From: Truepera sp965215315
GTDB taxonomy: Bacteria > Deinococcota > Deinococci > Deinococcales > Trueperaceae
NCBI GenBank assembly: GCA_965215315.1
Contig: CBDCDB010000008.1
Coordinates: 3,224,001-3,288,000 of the forward strand
DNA: 64,000 nt
Reading direction: 5' to 3'
The notes under the pieces are model-generated. The model made no database searches, was not told where the DNA came from, and was given only the letters and a program-made list of their open reading frames with translations. Position 1 is the stretch's first letter. Every line of letters begins with the position of its first letter. Of this stretch, positions 46,213 through 55,001 are shown in pieces. The translations under genes and the position numbers were made by a program.

Positions 46213-46797
46213 GTGCCGGGTTCAAGTTCCTCAGTTCAAGCAGCCGAAACCTTCGTCGCGCTTTTCGGGGGTATCAACGTCGGCGGCAATAACATCTTGC
46301 CCATGCAGGAACTTACAGAGGTGCTGACAAGCTTGGGTCTCAGCAATATCAAAACTTATATTCAGAGTGGCAACGTCGTGTTTCATGATGGGTACGTAAG
46401 GACTGCAGACTTGACGTTATTATCTCAAAAAATAGGTGCTGCTATTGCCAAAAGTCACGGATTTACGCCGCAAGTGCTCGTCCTTACCCGGCCTGAGCTA
46501 GCAGCCGCCGCCGCGTCCAACCCTTTTCCCGAGGCTGAACGCGAACCCAAAACGCTTCTCCTTTTCTTCTTGGCTTCCAAACCTGAACATCCTGATATTG
46601 ACCTGCTCGAGCGTCTCCAAACGGCTGAAGAACGTTTTAGGTTGACCGAAGCTGTCTTTTACCTCCATGCGCCCGCCGGCATCGGGCGTTCCAAACTCGC
46701 TGCGAAGGTCGAAAAGGCGCTCGGCGTCCCCCTAACGGCAAGAAACTGGCAGACTGTCAGCAAGCTTTTGTCTCTAAGTGCGGCGCTGACTGACTAA
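46213..46797 (+). CDS. DUF1697 domain protein
   Basis: A 194-residue cytoplasmic protein of the DUF1697 family. The signature FVALFGGINVGGNNILPMQE at the N-terminus and the IKTYIQSGNVVF block identify it; the C-terminus has ARNWQTVSKLL. The function of the family is unknown. The GTG start is preceded by AGG and by a short inverted repeat AACGC/GCGTT. Nearby small genes of unknown function (DUF2461, DUF4180) make this an accessory-looking neighbourhood. Confidence 0.9.
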   Translation: MPGSSSSVQAAETFVALFGGINVGGNNILPMQELTEVLTSLGLSNIKTYIQSGNVVFHDGYVRTADLTLLSQKIGAAIAKSHGFTPQVLVLTRPELAAAAASNPFPEAEREPKTLLLFFLASKPEHPDIDLLERLQTAEERFRLTEAVFYLHAPAGIGRSKLAAKVEKALGVPLTARNWQTVSKLLSLSAALTD

Positions 46798-47001
46798 ACG
46801 CTACGAATCGGCCTGAGCGGAGTTTCGGTGTAAGTGGTACGCTGTACACAGCCAGGGTTGGCTCGAGGGGCTCTCATTCCTGAACTACTTACAGCCTGCG
46901 TTTCCTGTTACGACTATGCCGCTCTTTTTCGGCCCTCCGTTCGGTACCCTGATTCATGTTGTGACAGCAAGAAACTTCTACCTTCGGTATGGTTCTAAAG
47001 A
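46798..47001. other. Intergenic DNA upstream of repeat copy B
   Basis: No supported gene. With the repeat and the following 160 bases, about 470 bases lack coding sequence. A small palindrome GCTGTACACAGC is near 46842. Confidence 0.4.
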
Positions 47002-47106
47002 TATAGCACTCAAGCAGTTAGAAGCTACTGTAGTCACCTCAGAATACGCGTGCTAGACGGTTTAGTTGAAGGTGAGAGCGTCCGTTCCCAGATGATACCT
47101 GCTATA
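47002..47106 (-). repeat. TATAGCA-ended short mobile repeat, copy B (105 bp)
   Basis: The best-preserved copy. Read on the minus strand it starts TATAGCAGGTATCATCTGGG and ends CTTGAGTGCTATA, so the ends form an inverted TATAGCA/TGCTATA pair. It matches copies at 40855 and 59624 along its length. Confidence 0.85.
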
Positions 47107-47266
47107 TGCTTGTAGATAAAGGTGAGGCTACGGTGTAGGTTTAGTATCTATTTGGATTAGGTGCTACTCAGTTAGCAGCTGGGTGCTGTGAGCGATTTGG
47201 AGTTGCTGATAACGTAACATCGAGTGACGACATGACTTGTCCATACTTTCTAGCTCGAGGAGACCC

Positions 47267-47953
47267 ATGATCACCCCCGAACTATTGGCGTTTTTAGGTG
47301 AACTTAAACTTAACAACAATAAAGACTGGTTCAACGAGCGAAAACCTGCCTATAAAGCGATGCGTGAGGGGTTTGAAGAGGGTTTGAAGGACGTTGCGAT
47401 GGAAGTCGCGCGGTTTGACGTTACGGTAGCCCGCCGCCTCGATGATCCCACCACTGTAAAAGTCTTTCGCAGCTACCGGGACACGCGTTTTGGTAAAAAT
47501 AAAGACCCCCTCAAAACGAACATGAGCGGGTTTATCGCTGCTGGTGGAGAACGTCCGGTGTACTACTTACAGATAGAACCGGGTCAAAGTATGGCGGGTG
47601 GCGGCTTGTATATGCCCCCTGCACCCATTCTCAAAGCTATACGCGAAGAGATAGACGAAACCTACCCGGAGTTGGAACGCATTTTAGCGGCTGAGACTTT
47701 TAAGTACATCTATCCCGAGGGCTTAGACCGGACGCATGAGCTTAAGACTGCGCCTCGAGATTATAGCACTGACCATCCTGCGATTTCACTGCTCAGACTC
47801 AAAAGTTTCGCCGCTTTGCGGCCTTTTACCGATGAAAAGGTGCTAAGTGAAGGGTTTAAGCGCGAGGTAACTGAGACCTTTAAGGCTCAAGCCCAACTGA
47901 ACGCTTATCTGGACAAAGCTTTACAACGTCTGGATAAACGTGTGCTGGTCTAA
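47267..47953 (+). CDS. DUF2461 domain protein
   Basis: A 228-residue cytoplasmic protein of the DUF2461 family. Conserved blocks are LAFLGELKLNNNKDWFNE at the N-terminus, KVFRSYRDTRFGKNKDPLKT and the Gly-rich GGGLYMPP. The function is unknown. The ATG at 47267 is chosen because it gives the family N-terminus and GAGGAGA lies just before it. Confidence 0.92.
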   Translation: MITPELLAFLGELKLNNNKDWFNERKPAYKAMREGFEEGLKDVAMEVARFDVTVARRLDDPTTVKVFRSYRDTRFGKNKDPLKTNMSGFIAAGGERPVYYLQIEPGQSMAGGGLYMPPAPILKAIREEIDETYPELERILAAETFKYIYPEGLDRTHELKTAPRDYSTDHPAISLLRLKSFAALRPFTDEKVLSEGFKREVTETFKAQAQLNAYLDKALQRLDKRVLV

Positions 47954-48025
47954 GCTGTCTACTGCTGAATTGCCAGCTAGCATTCTCGAGCTTCCGCGTG
48001 CATAATTCAGCACAAGGAGGTTGAC

Positions 48026-48616
48026 GTGGCTCTAATTGATGCCGTTCCCGAAGACCAGACGCACGGCGACGTAGCGCGGATGTTTGAACAAAACCGCGCG
48101 GCGAAAGGGTATGTTCCCAACTACGTCAAGGCGTTTAGTCACCGGCCTCAGGTGATGGAAGCGTGGGCGAATCTGCTCGGCAGCGTCCGCAGCACGCTGG
48201 ACTCGAGGCGCTACGAACTCATCACCTTGGCAGCGGCTCGTGCCCTTAAAAGTTCTTCCTGCATGTTGGCGCACGGGTCGGTGTTGCTCGAGTATTACGA
48301 CGAGGCCCAGCTCACAAAAATTGCCGGAGATTACACGCAGGCAGGGTTGAGCCCCGAAGACGTGGTGATGATGGCCTTCGCCGAAAAGATTGTCCGCGAC
48401 GCGACCTCGGTTACGGCGCAAGATACTGAAGGATTGCGAACGCACGGGTTTTCCGACGAAGAGATTTTTGATGTTGCCGCCGCAGCTTCGGCGCGCTGCT
48501 TTTTTAGCAAACTCTTGGACGCGCTCGGTGCGGAACCCGACGCGCACTATTTGGAGTTGGGGCCCGCTCTCCGTCAAGCCTTGACTATCGGGCGACCCAT
48601 CAGCGAAACGCCGTAA
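48026..48616 (+). CDS. Carboxymuconolactone decarboxylase/AhpD-family protein
   Basis: A 196-residue all-helical AhpD-like (peroxidase-related) protein. The active-site region is SSSCMLAHG, with Cys79 and His83; only one of the two cysteines of AhpD is present, as in related uncharacterised members. It may have weak peroxide-reducing activity. GTG start with AAGGAGG 6 bases upstream. The DUF4180 gene begins directly at its stop (TAAATG). Confidence 0.85.
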   Translation: MALIDAVPEDQTHGDVARMFEQNRAAKGYVPNYVKAFSHRPQVMEAWANLLGSVRSTLDSRRYELITLAAARALKSSSCMLAHGSVLLEYYDEAQLTKIAGDYTQAGLSPEDVVMMAFAEKIVRDATSVTAQDTEGLRTHGFSDEEIFDVAAAASARCFFSKLLDALGAEPDAHYLELGPALRQALTIGRPISETP

Positions 48617-48985
48617 ATGGAACTCGACATGGAACTCGGCATCGTTGAATTTGGCGGTCACAAAATGGCTGAAGTCATATCGGATGAGGTTGTGATCACC
48701 ACGACTCGGGACGCTTTAGACCTCATGGCAACGGCTCAGTATGGGGGTGCAGACTGCCTCATCTTGTGTGAGAGGCACCTGCCTGCAACGTTTTTCGACC
48801 TAAAAACCGGGCTGGCGGGTGAGATATTGCAGAAATACGCGAACTACCGTATGCAGCTTGTCATTATTGGTAAGTTTGCCTTTGAGAGTGAGAGTCTAAA
48901 AGCGTTGATGTTTGAAAGCAACCGGGGCCGTCAGGTTGCTTTTGTACCGGATAGAACGGCGGCTTTGGCAAAAGTGGCAAGCTAG
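48617..48985 (+). CDS. DUF4180 domain protein
   Basis: A 122-residue cytoplasmic protein of the DUF4180 family. The conserved segment is FFDLKTGLAGEILQKYANYR with ESNRGRQVAFVPD after it. The family is widespread and of unknown function. The start codon abuts the stop of the upstream AhpD-like gene, so they are translationally coupled. Confidence 0.92.
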   Translation: MELDMELGIVEFGGHKMAEVISDEVVITTTRDALDLMATAQYGGADCLILCERHLPATFFDLKTGLAGEILQKYANYRMQLVIIGKFAFESESLKALMFESNRGRQVAFVPDRTAALAKVAS

Positions 48986-48997
48986 GCAGAGAAAACT

Positions 48998-50101
48998 TTA
49001 GTTTCTGGCCTCGGGAAGGGTAAAGAAAAAAGTCGTCCCTGCTCCCGGCTCGCTCTTCAGGTAGATGGTTCCGCCCATCGCCTCGACCAGCGTTTTACTC
49101 ACGGTCAGGCCGACGCCCAACCCGCCTGCGCTGCGGCCCCGCGACGCATCGACGCGGTAAAAACGCTCGAAGATATGCGCGTGATGTTCGGCTGAAATCC
49201 CCGGCCCGGTGTCGCTGGCCGAAATCAGCACATATTCAGACCCCGGCTCCGGCGTGCGCTCGGCGCGGAGGGTGACAGCGCCCCCGGCGGGCGTGTATTT
49301 GAGCGCGTTGCCGAGCAGGTTGGCGAGAACTTGTCCGACACGTTCACGGTCGGCCTCGAGGTCGGGCAACCCCACCTGCACAACGCTGCAAAAACTCACG
49401 CTACCCGCTTCAAACGCGCCCTTAAACCGGTCTTCGGCGTCATCTACCAGCGTGGCGACGTTGAGGCGGGTGGGATGAACGAGGAGCGTTCCGGCTTCGG
49501 CGCTCGAGACCAACGTCAGATCGACCACGATTTTTCTGAGCGACGCCACTTCGCGGTCGATGGCCTGCGCCGCTGTCTCGGCAGGCAGCACGCCGTCACT
49601 GAGCGCTTCACTGTAGCCTTGCAAGGCCGCAAGTGGCGTCCGGAGTTCGTGGGTGACGGTGCTGACGAGGTCGCTCCGGTCTCTCTGAGCGTGGGCGAGT
49701 GCTTCGGTCATGGCGTTGAAGTTGTGGGTCAGGTCGCTCAGTTCATCGCGCCCTGAGACCGTGACCTGTTCGCCGAACTGTCCTCTGCTTACGGCGTCGC
49801 TGACTTCGGCGAGCCGCCTTACGCCGCGTCCGACCCGCCGTGATTCGCGGAGCGTGACGACCGCGGCGACGGCGGTCGCTACCGGTAGCGACACGAGGAT
49901 GCCTTCGACGAGTCCCCGGCGGCTGTCACGGCTCAGTTCGGTAAAAAGCTCTCGCCGCGCCGGTTCGGAAAGGGTACGGAACGCCTCGAGGTCACTTTCA
50001 AACTCCCGGCTCGGCAGGATGCTGGCGACGACCAGCAACACGGCTTCAGCGACCACGATGGCGAGGAGCGTGTTGAGGAAGAGTTTGGTAAAAAGTCGCA
50101 C
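48998..50101 (-). CDS. Sensor histidine kinase (HisKA/HATPase)
   Basis: A 367-residue membrane kinase. Two transmembrane helices (about 8-28 and 65-83) flank a short periplasmic loop, then HAMP (about 84-140), HisKA with phosphoacceptor H151 (THELRTPLAAL) and HATPase with N265 (NLLGNALKYTP), DTGPGI and GLGVGLT boxes. The start is the GTG at 50101, four bases after the response-regulator stop, because a longer start would lie inside that gene. Works with the OmpR-type regulator and may control the adjacent ABC operon. Confidence 0.93.
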   Translation of the reverse strand: MRLFTKLFLNTLLAIVVAEAVLLVVASILPSREFESDLEAFRTLSEPARRELFTELSRDSRRGLVEGILVSLPVATAVAAVVTLRESRRVGRGVRRLAEVSDAVSRGQFGEQVTVSGRDELSDLTHNFNAMTEALAHAQRDRSDLVSTVTHELRTPLAALQGYSEALSDGVLPAETAAQAIDREVASLRKIVVDLTLVSSAEAGTLLVHPTRLNVATLVDDAEDRFKGAFEAGSVSFCSVVQVGLPDLEADRERVGQVLANLLGNALKYTPAGGAVTLRAERTPEPGSEYVLISASDTGPGISAEHHAHIFERFYRVDASRGRSAGGLGVGLTVSKTLVEAMGGTIYLKSEPGAGTTFFFTLPEARN

Positions 50102-50105
50102 GGTT

Positions 50106-50783
50106 TTACGGTTTACCCAAAGGGTCGCGCATCCGGTAGCCGACGCCGTGAACGGTCTCGATGTAGCGCGGCTGCTCAACGTCGTCACCAAGCTTTTTGC
50201 GGAGCGCCTTGATACGGGCGTCAACGACCCGTTCAAAACCGGGAAAGTCCGGACCCCAGACCTTCTCGAGCAATCTATTACGGCTCCAGACCAGACCCGG
50301 ATGCTGGGCCAAGATCAAGAGCAGGTCGAACTCGAGGCGGGTCAGCTCGAGCGTCTGCCCACCTACCGTAACCTGATGACAGGCGCTGTCGATACACAAG
50401 TCGCCGTGTTTCAGGGTGTCTTGATGCCCGCTGCGGCGCAGCAGCGCTTTGACGCGGGCGACGACCTCGCGCGGGCTGAAGGGTTTGGTCACGTAGTCGT
50501 CTGCGCCCAGCTCGAGGCCCGCGACGCGCTCGTCCTCGGCGGCTTTGGCGCTCAGCATCAGAATCGGCAGGTCGGGCCGCTCGGCGCGCAGGGTTTGGGC
50601 AACCTCGAGACCGCTCAGCCCCGGCAGCATCAGGTCGAGAATCACCACGTCGGCTTGGGGGGCCTGCTCGAAGGCGCTAGGGCCGTCTCCGGCCTCGAGC
50701 AGCGCAAAACCGCTGTGGGTGAGGTACGCCCGGAGTACCTCACGGATGGCGGCGTCGTCATCGACGAGTAACAGGGTAGCCAC
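50106..50783 (-). CDS. OmpR/PhoB-family response regulator
   Basis: A 225-residue regulator with a receiver domain (D50 in VILDLMLP, S78, K100) and a C-terminal winged helix (about 130-222, LTRLEFDLLLILAQHPG, then GVGYRMRDP). It is followed at once by its kinase. The GTG is 6 bases after a TAGAGT box, so the pair has its own promoter apart from the ABC genes upstream, although co-transcription is possible. Confidence 0.95.
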   Translation of the reverse strand: MATLLLVDDDAAIREVLRAYLTHSGFALLEAGDGPSAFEQAPQADVVILDLMLPGLSGLEVAQTLRAERPDLPILMLSAKAAEDERVAGLELGADDYVTKPFSPREVVARVKALLRRSGHQDTLKHGDLCIDSACHQVTVGGQTLELTRLEFDLLLILAQHPGLVWSRNRLLEKVWGPDFPGFERVVDARIKALRKKLGDDVEQPRYIETVHGVGYRMRDPLGKP

Positions 50784-50789
50784 GTCAAA

Positions 50790-50795
50790 ACTCTA
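50790..50795 (-). promoter_or_regulatory. Leaderless -10 box of response regulator
   Basis: TAGAGT on the minus strand, 6 bases before the GTG at 50783. Confidence 0.55.
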
Positions 50796-50816
50796 GCAGA
50801 ACTGTCTTAGAAGACG

Positions 50817-51836
50817 TTAGGCCCGGATTTCCTGACGCTGAAAGACCACGTAGGTCAGCGTAAAGAGCAAAATCACTGTGGCTATCAGGCCCGTAAATTG
50901 TGGCCAGATGAGGAGCAGGCTCTGCGACAGCGGCAAGGGCGCACCCATGATGGCCCCCTGGACTTGCGAGTAAAAGACTGGCCCGAGAGTCCGGGTGGCG
51001 GGGTTGAGCAGTACCAGCGTCAGCTCGCTAAAGAGCGTGTTGGGCGAAACGCGGCTGAGTGTTTGCTGAAAATGAACTTGCCCGAGCTGCGCGGTTATAG
51101 GATTGTCGCCGAGCGGGTAGAGCGGCGTCAGAAGCGACACGATAATCGGCCAGAAGATGGCAAAGAGCAGCCAGAGCGCGAGCGCCGCCATCGCCGCTGT
51201 CGCACTCTGCTTGAAGATGCTCGAGAACAGCAGCGCGACCGCCAGCCAGACCCCGGCGTAGGCCAGCGTCCCGAACAAGAAGAGAAGCCCGCGCCCGACC
51301 TCTTCGGCGCTCGGCGGCACGCCGAGTAAAAAGATGCCCATCCCTGTAACGAGCAGCCACAACGCCAGCAGCATGATGCCGAGGGTAAAAAGACCGGCTA
51401 AAAACTTGCCGAATAGCAGCGCGTCGCGGTAGATGGGCTGCGACAACACGCGGCTCAAGGTGCCCCGGCTGAACTCGCCGTTGACGGCGTCAAACCCCAG
51501 CGCGATAGCGACGATGGGGATTAAAAAGCCTAAAAATGACACGAACGAGGGGAGCGGGTCTTGCGCCGAGGTAAACAAGCGAAGGAAGAGAAACGACCCC
51601 GCGTCGGCGGCCTTGAGACTTTGGCTTGCGGCGTAGACGGTGCCGATGGCAGTCAGCAAGACAAGCCCCTCGAGCAGCCGCACCCGGACGCTCGCAAAGT
51701 GGTCGGCCATCTCTTTACGGATGACGGCCCCGAGACCTGTCCAGGGCGACCCCCGCCGCGCTTTTGGAGTGGCTCGGTTCGGCTGGTTGGGCCGGTTGGA
51801 CTGGTTTTTGGCGTCAGACAACGCTGGCGAAGTCAT
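50817..51836 (-). CDS. ABC transporter permease (ABC-2 type)
   Basis: A 339-residue inner-membrane permease with about six helices. The first helix follows an NQSNRPNQPN-rich cytoplasmic N-terminus and the ABC-2 element VIRKEMADHFASVRVRLL. FDAVNGEFSRGTLSRVLSQP is typical of NosY/CcmB-like ABC-2 permeases. Its 5' end overlaps the ATPase gene by 23 bases, so it is translationally coupled. Likely an exporter or a membrane-remodelling complex with the NEW3 protein. Confidence 0.9.
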   Translation of the reverse strand: MTSPALSDAKNQSNRPNQPNRATPKARRGSPWTGLGAVIRKEMADHFASVRVRLLEGLVLLTAIGTVYAASQSLKAADAGSFLFLRLFTSAQDPLPSFVSFLGFLIPIVAIALGFDAVNGEFSRGTLSRVLSQPIYRDALLFGKFLAGLFTLGIMLLALWLLVTGMGIFLLGVPPSAEEVGRGLLFLFGTLAYAGVWLAVALLFSSIFKQSATAAMAALALWLLFAIFWPIIVSLLTPLYPLGDNPITAQLGQVHFQQTLSRVSPNTLFSELTLVLLNPATRTLGPVFYSQVQGAIMGAPLPLSQSLLLIWPQFTGLIATVILLFTLTYVVFQRQEIRA

Positions 51837-52773
51837 GCTCGGCTCCCTTCTCAGCTTCGAAATGATGGCTGTATACGTCGTCGAGCGAACGCTCCTCGAG
51901 CCTCAAACTGTAGAGTTCGGCCCCGCTCTTTGCCACGGCGGCGGCGAGTTGCGGCCTTAAATCTTCGCGTGCTTCGACGCGGTAGTGTTTAGCGTCACGA
52001 GCTTGCAAGTTCAGCACACCTTCAACGCTCCTGAGCGCCTCTTGCACGCCCGTTCCCCGCGCTTCGACCTCGAGGTGATAGGCGCTGCCGAGGACATGCC
52101 GCGCCAACTCGGGTACGGTGCCTTCAAGCTCGAGCCGCCCGTGCCGAAACAGCCCCACGCGGTCACACACCGCCTGCACCTGATGCAGTAGGTGCGACGA
52201 GAGCAGCACCGTCATCCCTTCACGCTTGAGCGTACGAATCAGCTCTAAAAACTCGTTCGCCGAACTCGGGTCTAAACTTGCGGTCGGTTCATCCAGAATG
52301 GCAACCTGCGGCTCCTTCAACAGCACGTCGGCGAGGCCGAGGCGCTGCCGCATTCCGCGCGAAAATGTCCCGACGCGCTTGTTTCCAACCCCCGAAAGAC
52401 CCATGCGCGTCAGCACCTCGTCGGCGCGTCCACGCAAGGTTTTTTCGTCCAGGCCCATAAGCCGCCCGCTGTAGAGGAGGTTTTCGCGGGCGCTCAGGTC
52501 GTCGTAAAAGCCTACCGCGTCAGGCAGATACCCGACCCAACGTTTGACCTCGAGCGGTTCCCTAGCTGGGTTGAAGCTCACGACCCGCACGCTCCCCGAA
52601 CTCGGTTCGGTCAGTCCTAAAAGCATCAGAATGGTCGTCGTCTTGCCCGAACCGTTCGGCCCGAGCAGCCCGTAAACCTCACCCTCTTCGACGGTAAGGT
52701 CGAGTCCTTCGACCGCGACGAACTTGCCGTAACGCTTCCGCAGCGCTTTGGTTTCGATGACCACGCTTCTCAC
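51814..52773 (-). CDS. ABC transporter ATP-binding protein
   Basis: A 319-residue ATPase. Walker A is GPNGSGKTT, the signature is TFSRGMRQRLG (a variant of LSGGQ), and Walker B is VAILDEPTASLDP. After about 220 residues comes a C-terminal extension common in ABC-2 exporter ATPases. Two bases separate it from the NEW3 gene. It powers the downstream permease. Confidence 0.95.
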   Translation of the reverse strand: MRSVVIETKALRKRYGKFVAVEGLDLTVEEGEVYGLLGPNGSGKTTTILMLLGLTEPSSGSVRVVSFNPAREPLEVKRWVGYLPDAVGFYDDLSARENLLYSGRLMGLDEKTLRGRADEVLTRMGLSGVGNKRVGTFSRGMRQRLGLADVLLKEPQVAILDEPTASLDPSSANEFLELIRTLKREGMTVLLSSHLLHQVQAVCDRVGLFRHGRLELEGTVPELARHVLGSAYHLEVEARGTGVQEALRSVEGVLNLQARDAKHYRVEAREDLRPQLAAAVAKSGAELYSLRLEERSLDDVYSHHFEAEKGAEHDFASVV

Positions 52774-52775
52774 CG

Positions 52776-53984
52776 CTAGCGCCTGCCGAACCGTGCGACC
52801 GCGCCGCCCATCACGAGGAGCGCAACGGCGATGACCACGACGGCGACGATGCCCCAGAGCGTCGAGGTGGTCGTGGTGATGCGGAAGTCGGCGGACTGCG
52901 CGAGTCCCGCAGCAGAGGAGGCTTTCAGTGAGACCACATAATCCCCGGCGATGGCGTCGTCCGAGGGCGTCAGCTCGAGTTTGACCTGCTGCTGCTGACC
53001 GGGTTCGACACTCGGGAGCGTCTCGGGCGTAAAGGTCGTTTTCCAGCCGTCGGGGGCCGTGGCGGAGAGCGTGACGTTGTCGGCGGGGGCGCTGCCGTCG
53101 TTGCTGACGACCAGCTCGAGCGGCGTATCTTTGCCCATCGCCGCCCGCGCCGACAAGACACCGTTTTGTCCACTCAGGTTAAGCGCCGGTTGCCCGGTGA
53201 TCGTCAGTTTGAGCGGCAGTTCGGCCTGCGCCTTGTCCGAGAGCGCTTTGATTCCAACCTGATAATCCCCGCCCTGCGCGTCGGACGGTGGCGTCACACC
53301 TACGGTGAGGCTCTGCGTTTCACCTGCGGCAACCGGCACGCTCGTGACTTCGCTGCCCGCGCTCTCGAACTTGACCTGAAAGCCAGGTTCGCTTTGCGCC
53401 TGCAAGTTGGCGGTCGTGTCGATGCCACTGTCGTTTTTCAGCGAGACGTTAAAGCTGAAGGGCGTGCTTGGCGAACCCGTCAGCGCCGGAAGGTCGCTCG
53501 TCAGCGTCAGTTTGGGCGGCAGGAGTTTGGCGAGGGTCAGCGTCAGGGGAAGCGTCGTCTGCTCGTCCTTACCTTGGGCTTTCAGCGTAATGGTGTAATC
53601 GCCCGCCTTGGCGCTGGCGGGAGGCTGCACTTGCAGGCTGACGGTCGCGCTGTCGTCGGGATTGACGGCGACTTCGCCGACCGGCACACCGTCACCTAAA
53701 AAAGCGGTCGTCCACCCTTTTGGAGCTTGGGTGACGGAGAGTTTGAGCAGTTGCGGCGGTAAATCGTAGTTGTGCAAGGTCAGCTCGAGCGTCGTCGTCT
53801 CGTCCAGACTGACGCTCGTTGCCGGGTACGGCGTGGTAAAGGCCAAACCCTGATATTTCCCAGCGGTTTGACTGCTCGCCTGTGCGGTTGCGTCCGTACT
53901 GCCGGTGTTTTGGGCCAAGCTAGAGCCGGTAAACCCGAGCAAACTACAGGCGCACAAGATGGTTAGCTGACGGTTGACGTTCAT
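52776..53984 (-). CDS. NEW3-domain exported membrane protein
   Basis: A 402-residue protein with a signal peptide (about 1-24), at least three beta-sandwich repeats of the NEW3 / NPCBM-associated type (repeated GWTTAF, AGDYTITLKAQ and GDYQVGIKAL), and a C-terminal transmembrane helix (about 375-397) with a short Arg tail. It should sit on the outer face of the membrane. It is the first gene of NEW3-ATPase-permease, suggesting an export or cell-envelope complex whose substrate is unknown. Confidence 0.88.
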   Translation of the reverse strand: MNVNRQLTILCACSLLGFTGSSLAQNTGSTDATAQASSQTAGKYQGLAFTTPYPATSVSLDETTTLELTLHNYDLPPQLLKLSVTQAPKGWTTAFLGDGVPVGEVAVNPDDSATVSLQVQPPASAKAGDYTITLKAQGKDEQTTLPLTLTLAKLLPPKLTLTSDLPALTGSPSTPFSFNVSLKNDSGIDTTANLQAQSEPGFQVKFESAGSEVTSVPVAAGETQSLTVGVTPPSDAQGGDYQVGIKALSDKAQAELPLKLTITGQPALNLSGQNGVLSARAAMGKDTPLELVVSNDGSAPADNVTLSATAPDGWKTTFTPETLPSVEPGQQQQVKLELTPSDDAIAGDYVVSLKASSAAGLAQSADFRITTTTSTLWGIVAVVVIAVALLVMGGAVARFGRR

Positions 53985-54204
53985 ACTTACCTCCGTTGAG
54001 GTCGCCCCAAAAGTTTAGGGCGGCGTGTGAGCAACGCTCAAGGTCAAGTTTTAGCCCCGAGATGTGACCGTTTTGTGACGGGTGGATTAAGGTCTGAACT
54101 ACGAAGTTTTGGTGACAACATACTTGAGACACCGGGCCGCGTTTAGCTCAGTTAGTATAAGTAAAGCTGGTTACAGGCCCAAAAAGCTGTCTAAGCTCGC
54201 GTCT

Positions 54205-54837
54205 CTAAGCCTGCAACAGACCCATCAATAAATGCTCCACTGCTGACGTGATCAACGCTTCGCGGTCTGCTTGGGTCTGCGCGTTACGGTAGAGCGGCCC
54301 GTCTAGCATGAGTGTAGCGAGCCCATGAGCCGCCGCCCAAGCGGTAATCGCCGCCCGCTTGGGGTCAATCGGTTTCAAGCGCCTCTCGTCCTCGAGCGAA
54401 GTGAGCGCGCCGACGATAAGCGCGTAGGTTGCCCGCCCCGCGCTTTCAACCTCGGTGCGAACCTCGTCGCTGCGCAGCTGCGGTGAAAACATCAGCCGAA
54501 ATTCGTCCGGATTGTTTAGAGCAAACGTTATATAACCTCGCATGAGCGCCCCTAACCGCTCCGGCGTGTCGTCATTACGCGGCACTGCTTGTAGCACGGC
54601 CTCGAGTTCCTCAAACGCCGCCACCGCTACCGCTGCAACCAGGGCGGTTTTATCTTTGAAGTGGTGATAAGCCGCCGCGTGGCTCACACCTGCGTTGCGC
54701 GCCACCTCACGCAGTGAGAGCTTGTCTACCCCTTTCTCTTTAAGCGAGGCTCGAGCCTCATAAATAAGCGTTTGGCGCAGGTTGCCGTGATGGTACGTAT
54801 CGGATTTTTGGGAGTTGACTGAGGTAGGTCTTGACAT
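54205..54837 (-). CDS. TetR-family transcriptional repressor
   Basis: A 210-residue regulator. The N-terminal helix-turn-helix is LSLREVARNAGVSHAAAYHH (about 41-60), followed by a TetR_C_33/WHG-type ligand domain (ALMRGYITFALNNPDEFRLM). It is divergent from the DUF4386-cupin-epimerase-cupredoxin operon; a palindromic operator overlaps both promoters. Its ATG lies 7 bases from a TATAAT box inside the operator, so it probably represses itself and the operon. Confidence 0.92.
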   Translation of the reverse strand: MSRPTSVNSQKSDTYHHGNLRQTLIYEARASLKEKGVDKLSLREVARNAGVSHAAAYHHFKDKTALVAAVAVAAFEELEAVLQAVPRNDDTPERLGALMRGYITFALNNPDEFRLMFSPQLRSDEVRTEVESAGRATYALIVGALTSLEDERRLKPIDPKRAAITAWAAAHGLATLMLDGPLYRNAQTQADREALITSAVEHLLMGLLQA

Positions 54838-54862
54838 TGGTAAGATTATAATTTATCCTACC
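54831..54862. promoter_or_regulatory. TetR operator and divergent promoters
   Basis: An imperfect palindrome (GGTAAGAT/ATCCTACC, 54839-54862) centres on TATAAT read on the minus strand for tetR. On the plus strand TTGACA (54831-54836) and TATCCT (54854-54859) are 17 bases apart, a good sigma-70 promoter for the operon. Occupancy should block both directions. Confidence 0.8.
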
Positions 54863-54898
54863 ACTGTAAAGATGAAACTTCAGGAACAAAAGGAGAAG

Positions 54899-55000
54899 AT
54901 GATGACCAACTCGAAGAATTTAAGGCGCACAGCGGTACTACTTCTAGTGCTCGAGTCCTCCGTCGAAGCAGCCAATAAGCGAAGTCTAAAAGGAGAATGA
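54899..55000 (+). CDS. Small leader ORF of the TetR-controlled operon
   Basis: A 33-residue ORF with AAAGGAGA before its ATG, ending in TGA one base before the ATG at 55002. Its end (AAAAGGAGAATGA) contains the ribosome site for the next gene, so translation is likely coupled. Part of the peptide (RRTAVLLLVLESS) resembles the start of the next protein. It could be a degraded 5' duplication or a coupling leader. Expression is unproven. Confidence 0.5.
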   Translation: MMTNSKNLRRTAVLLLVLESSVEAANKRSLKGE

Positions 55001-55001
55001 A

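Noticed and set aside
46200..46235. GGTGCCGGGTTCAAGTTCC looks like a tRNA T arm.
   Set aside because: No acceptor, D or anticodon arm surrounds it, and it forms the start of the DUF1697 gene.
48026..48616. Loss of one AhpD cysteine as a sign of decay.
   Set aside because: The surrounding motif is intact and single-cysteine relatives are, as far as I recall, normal for this subgroup.
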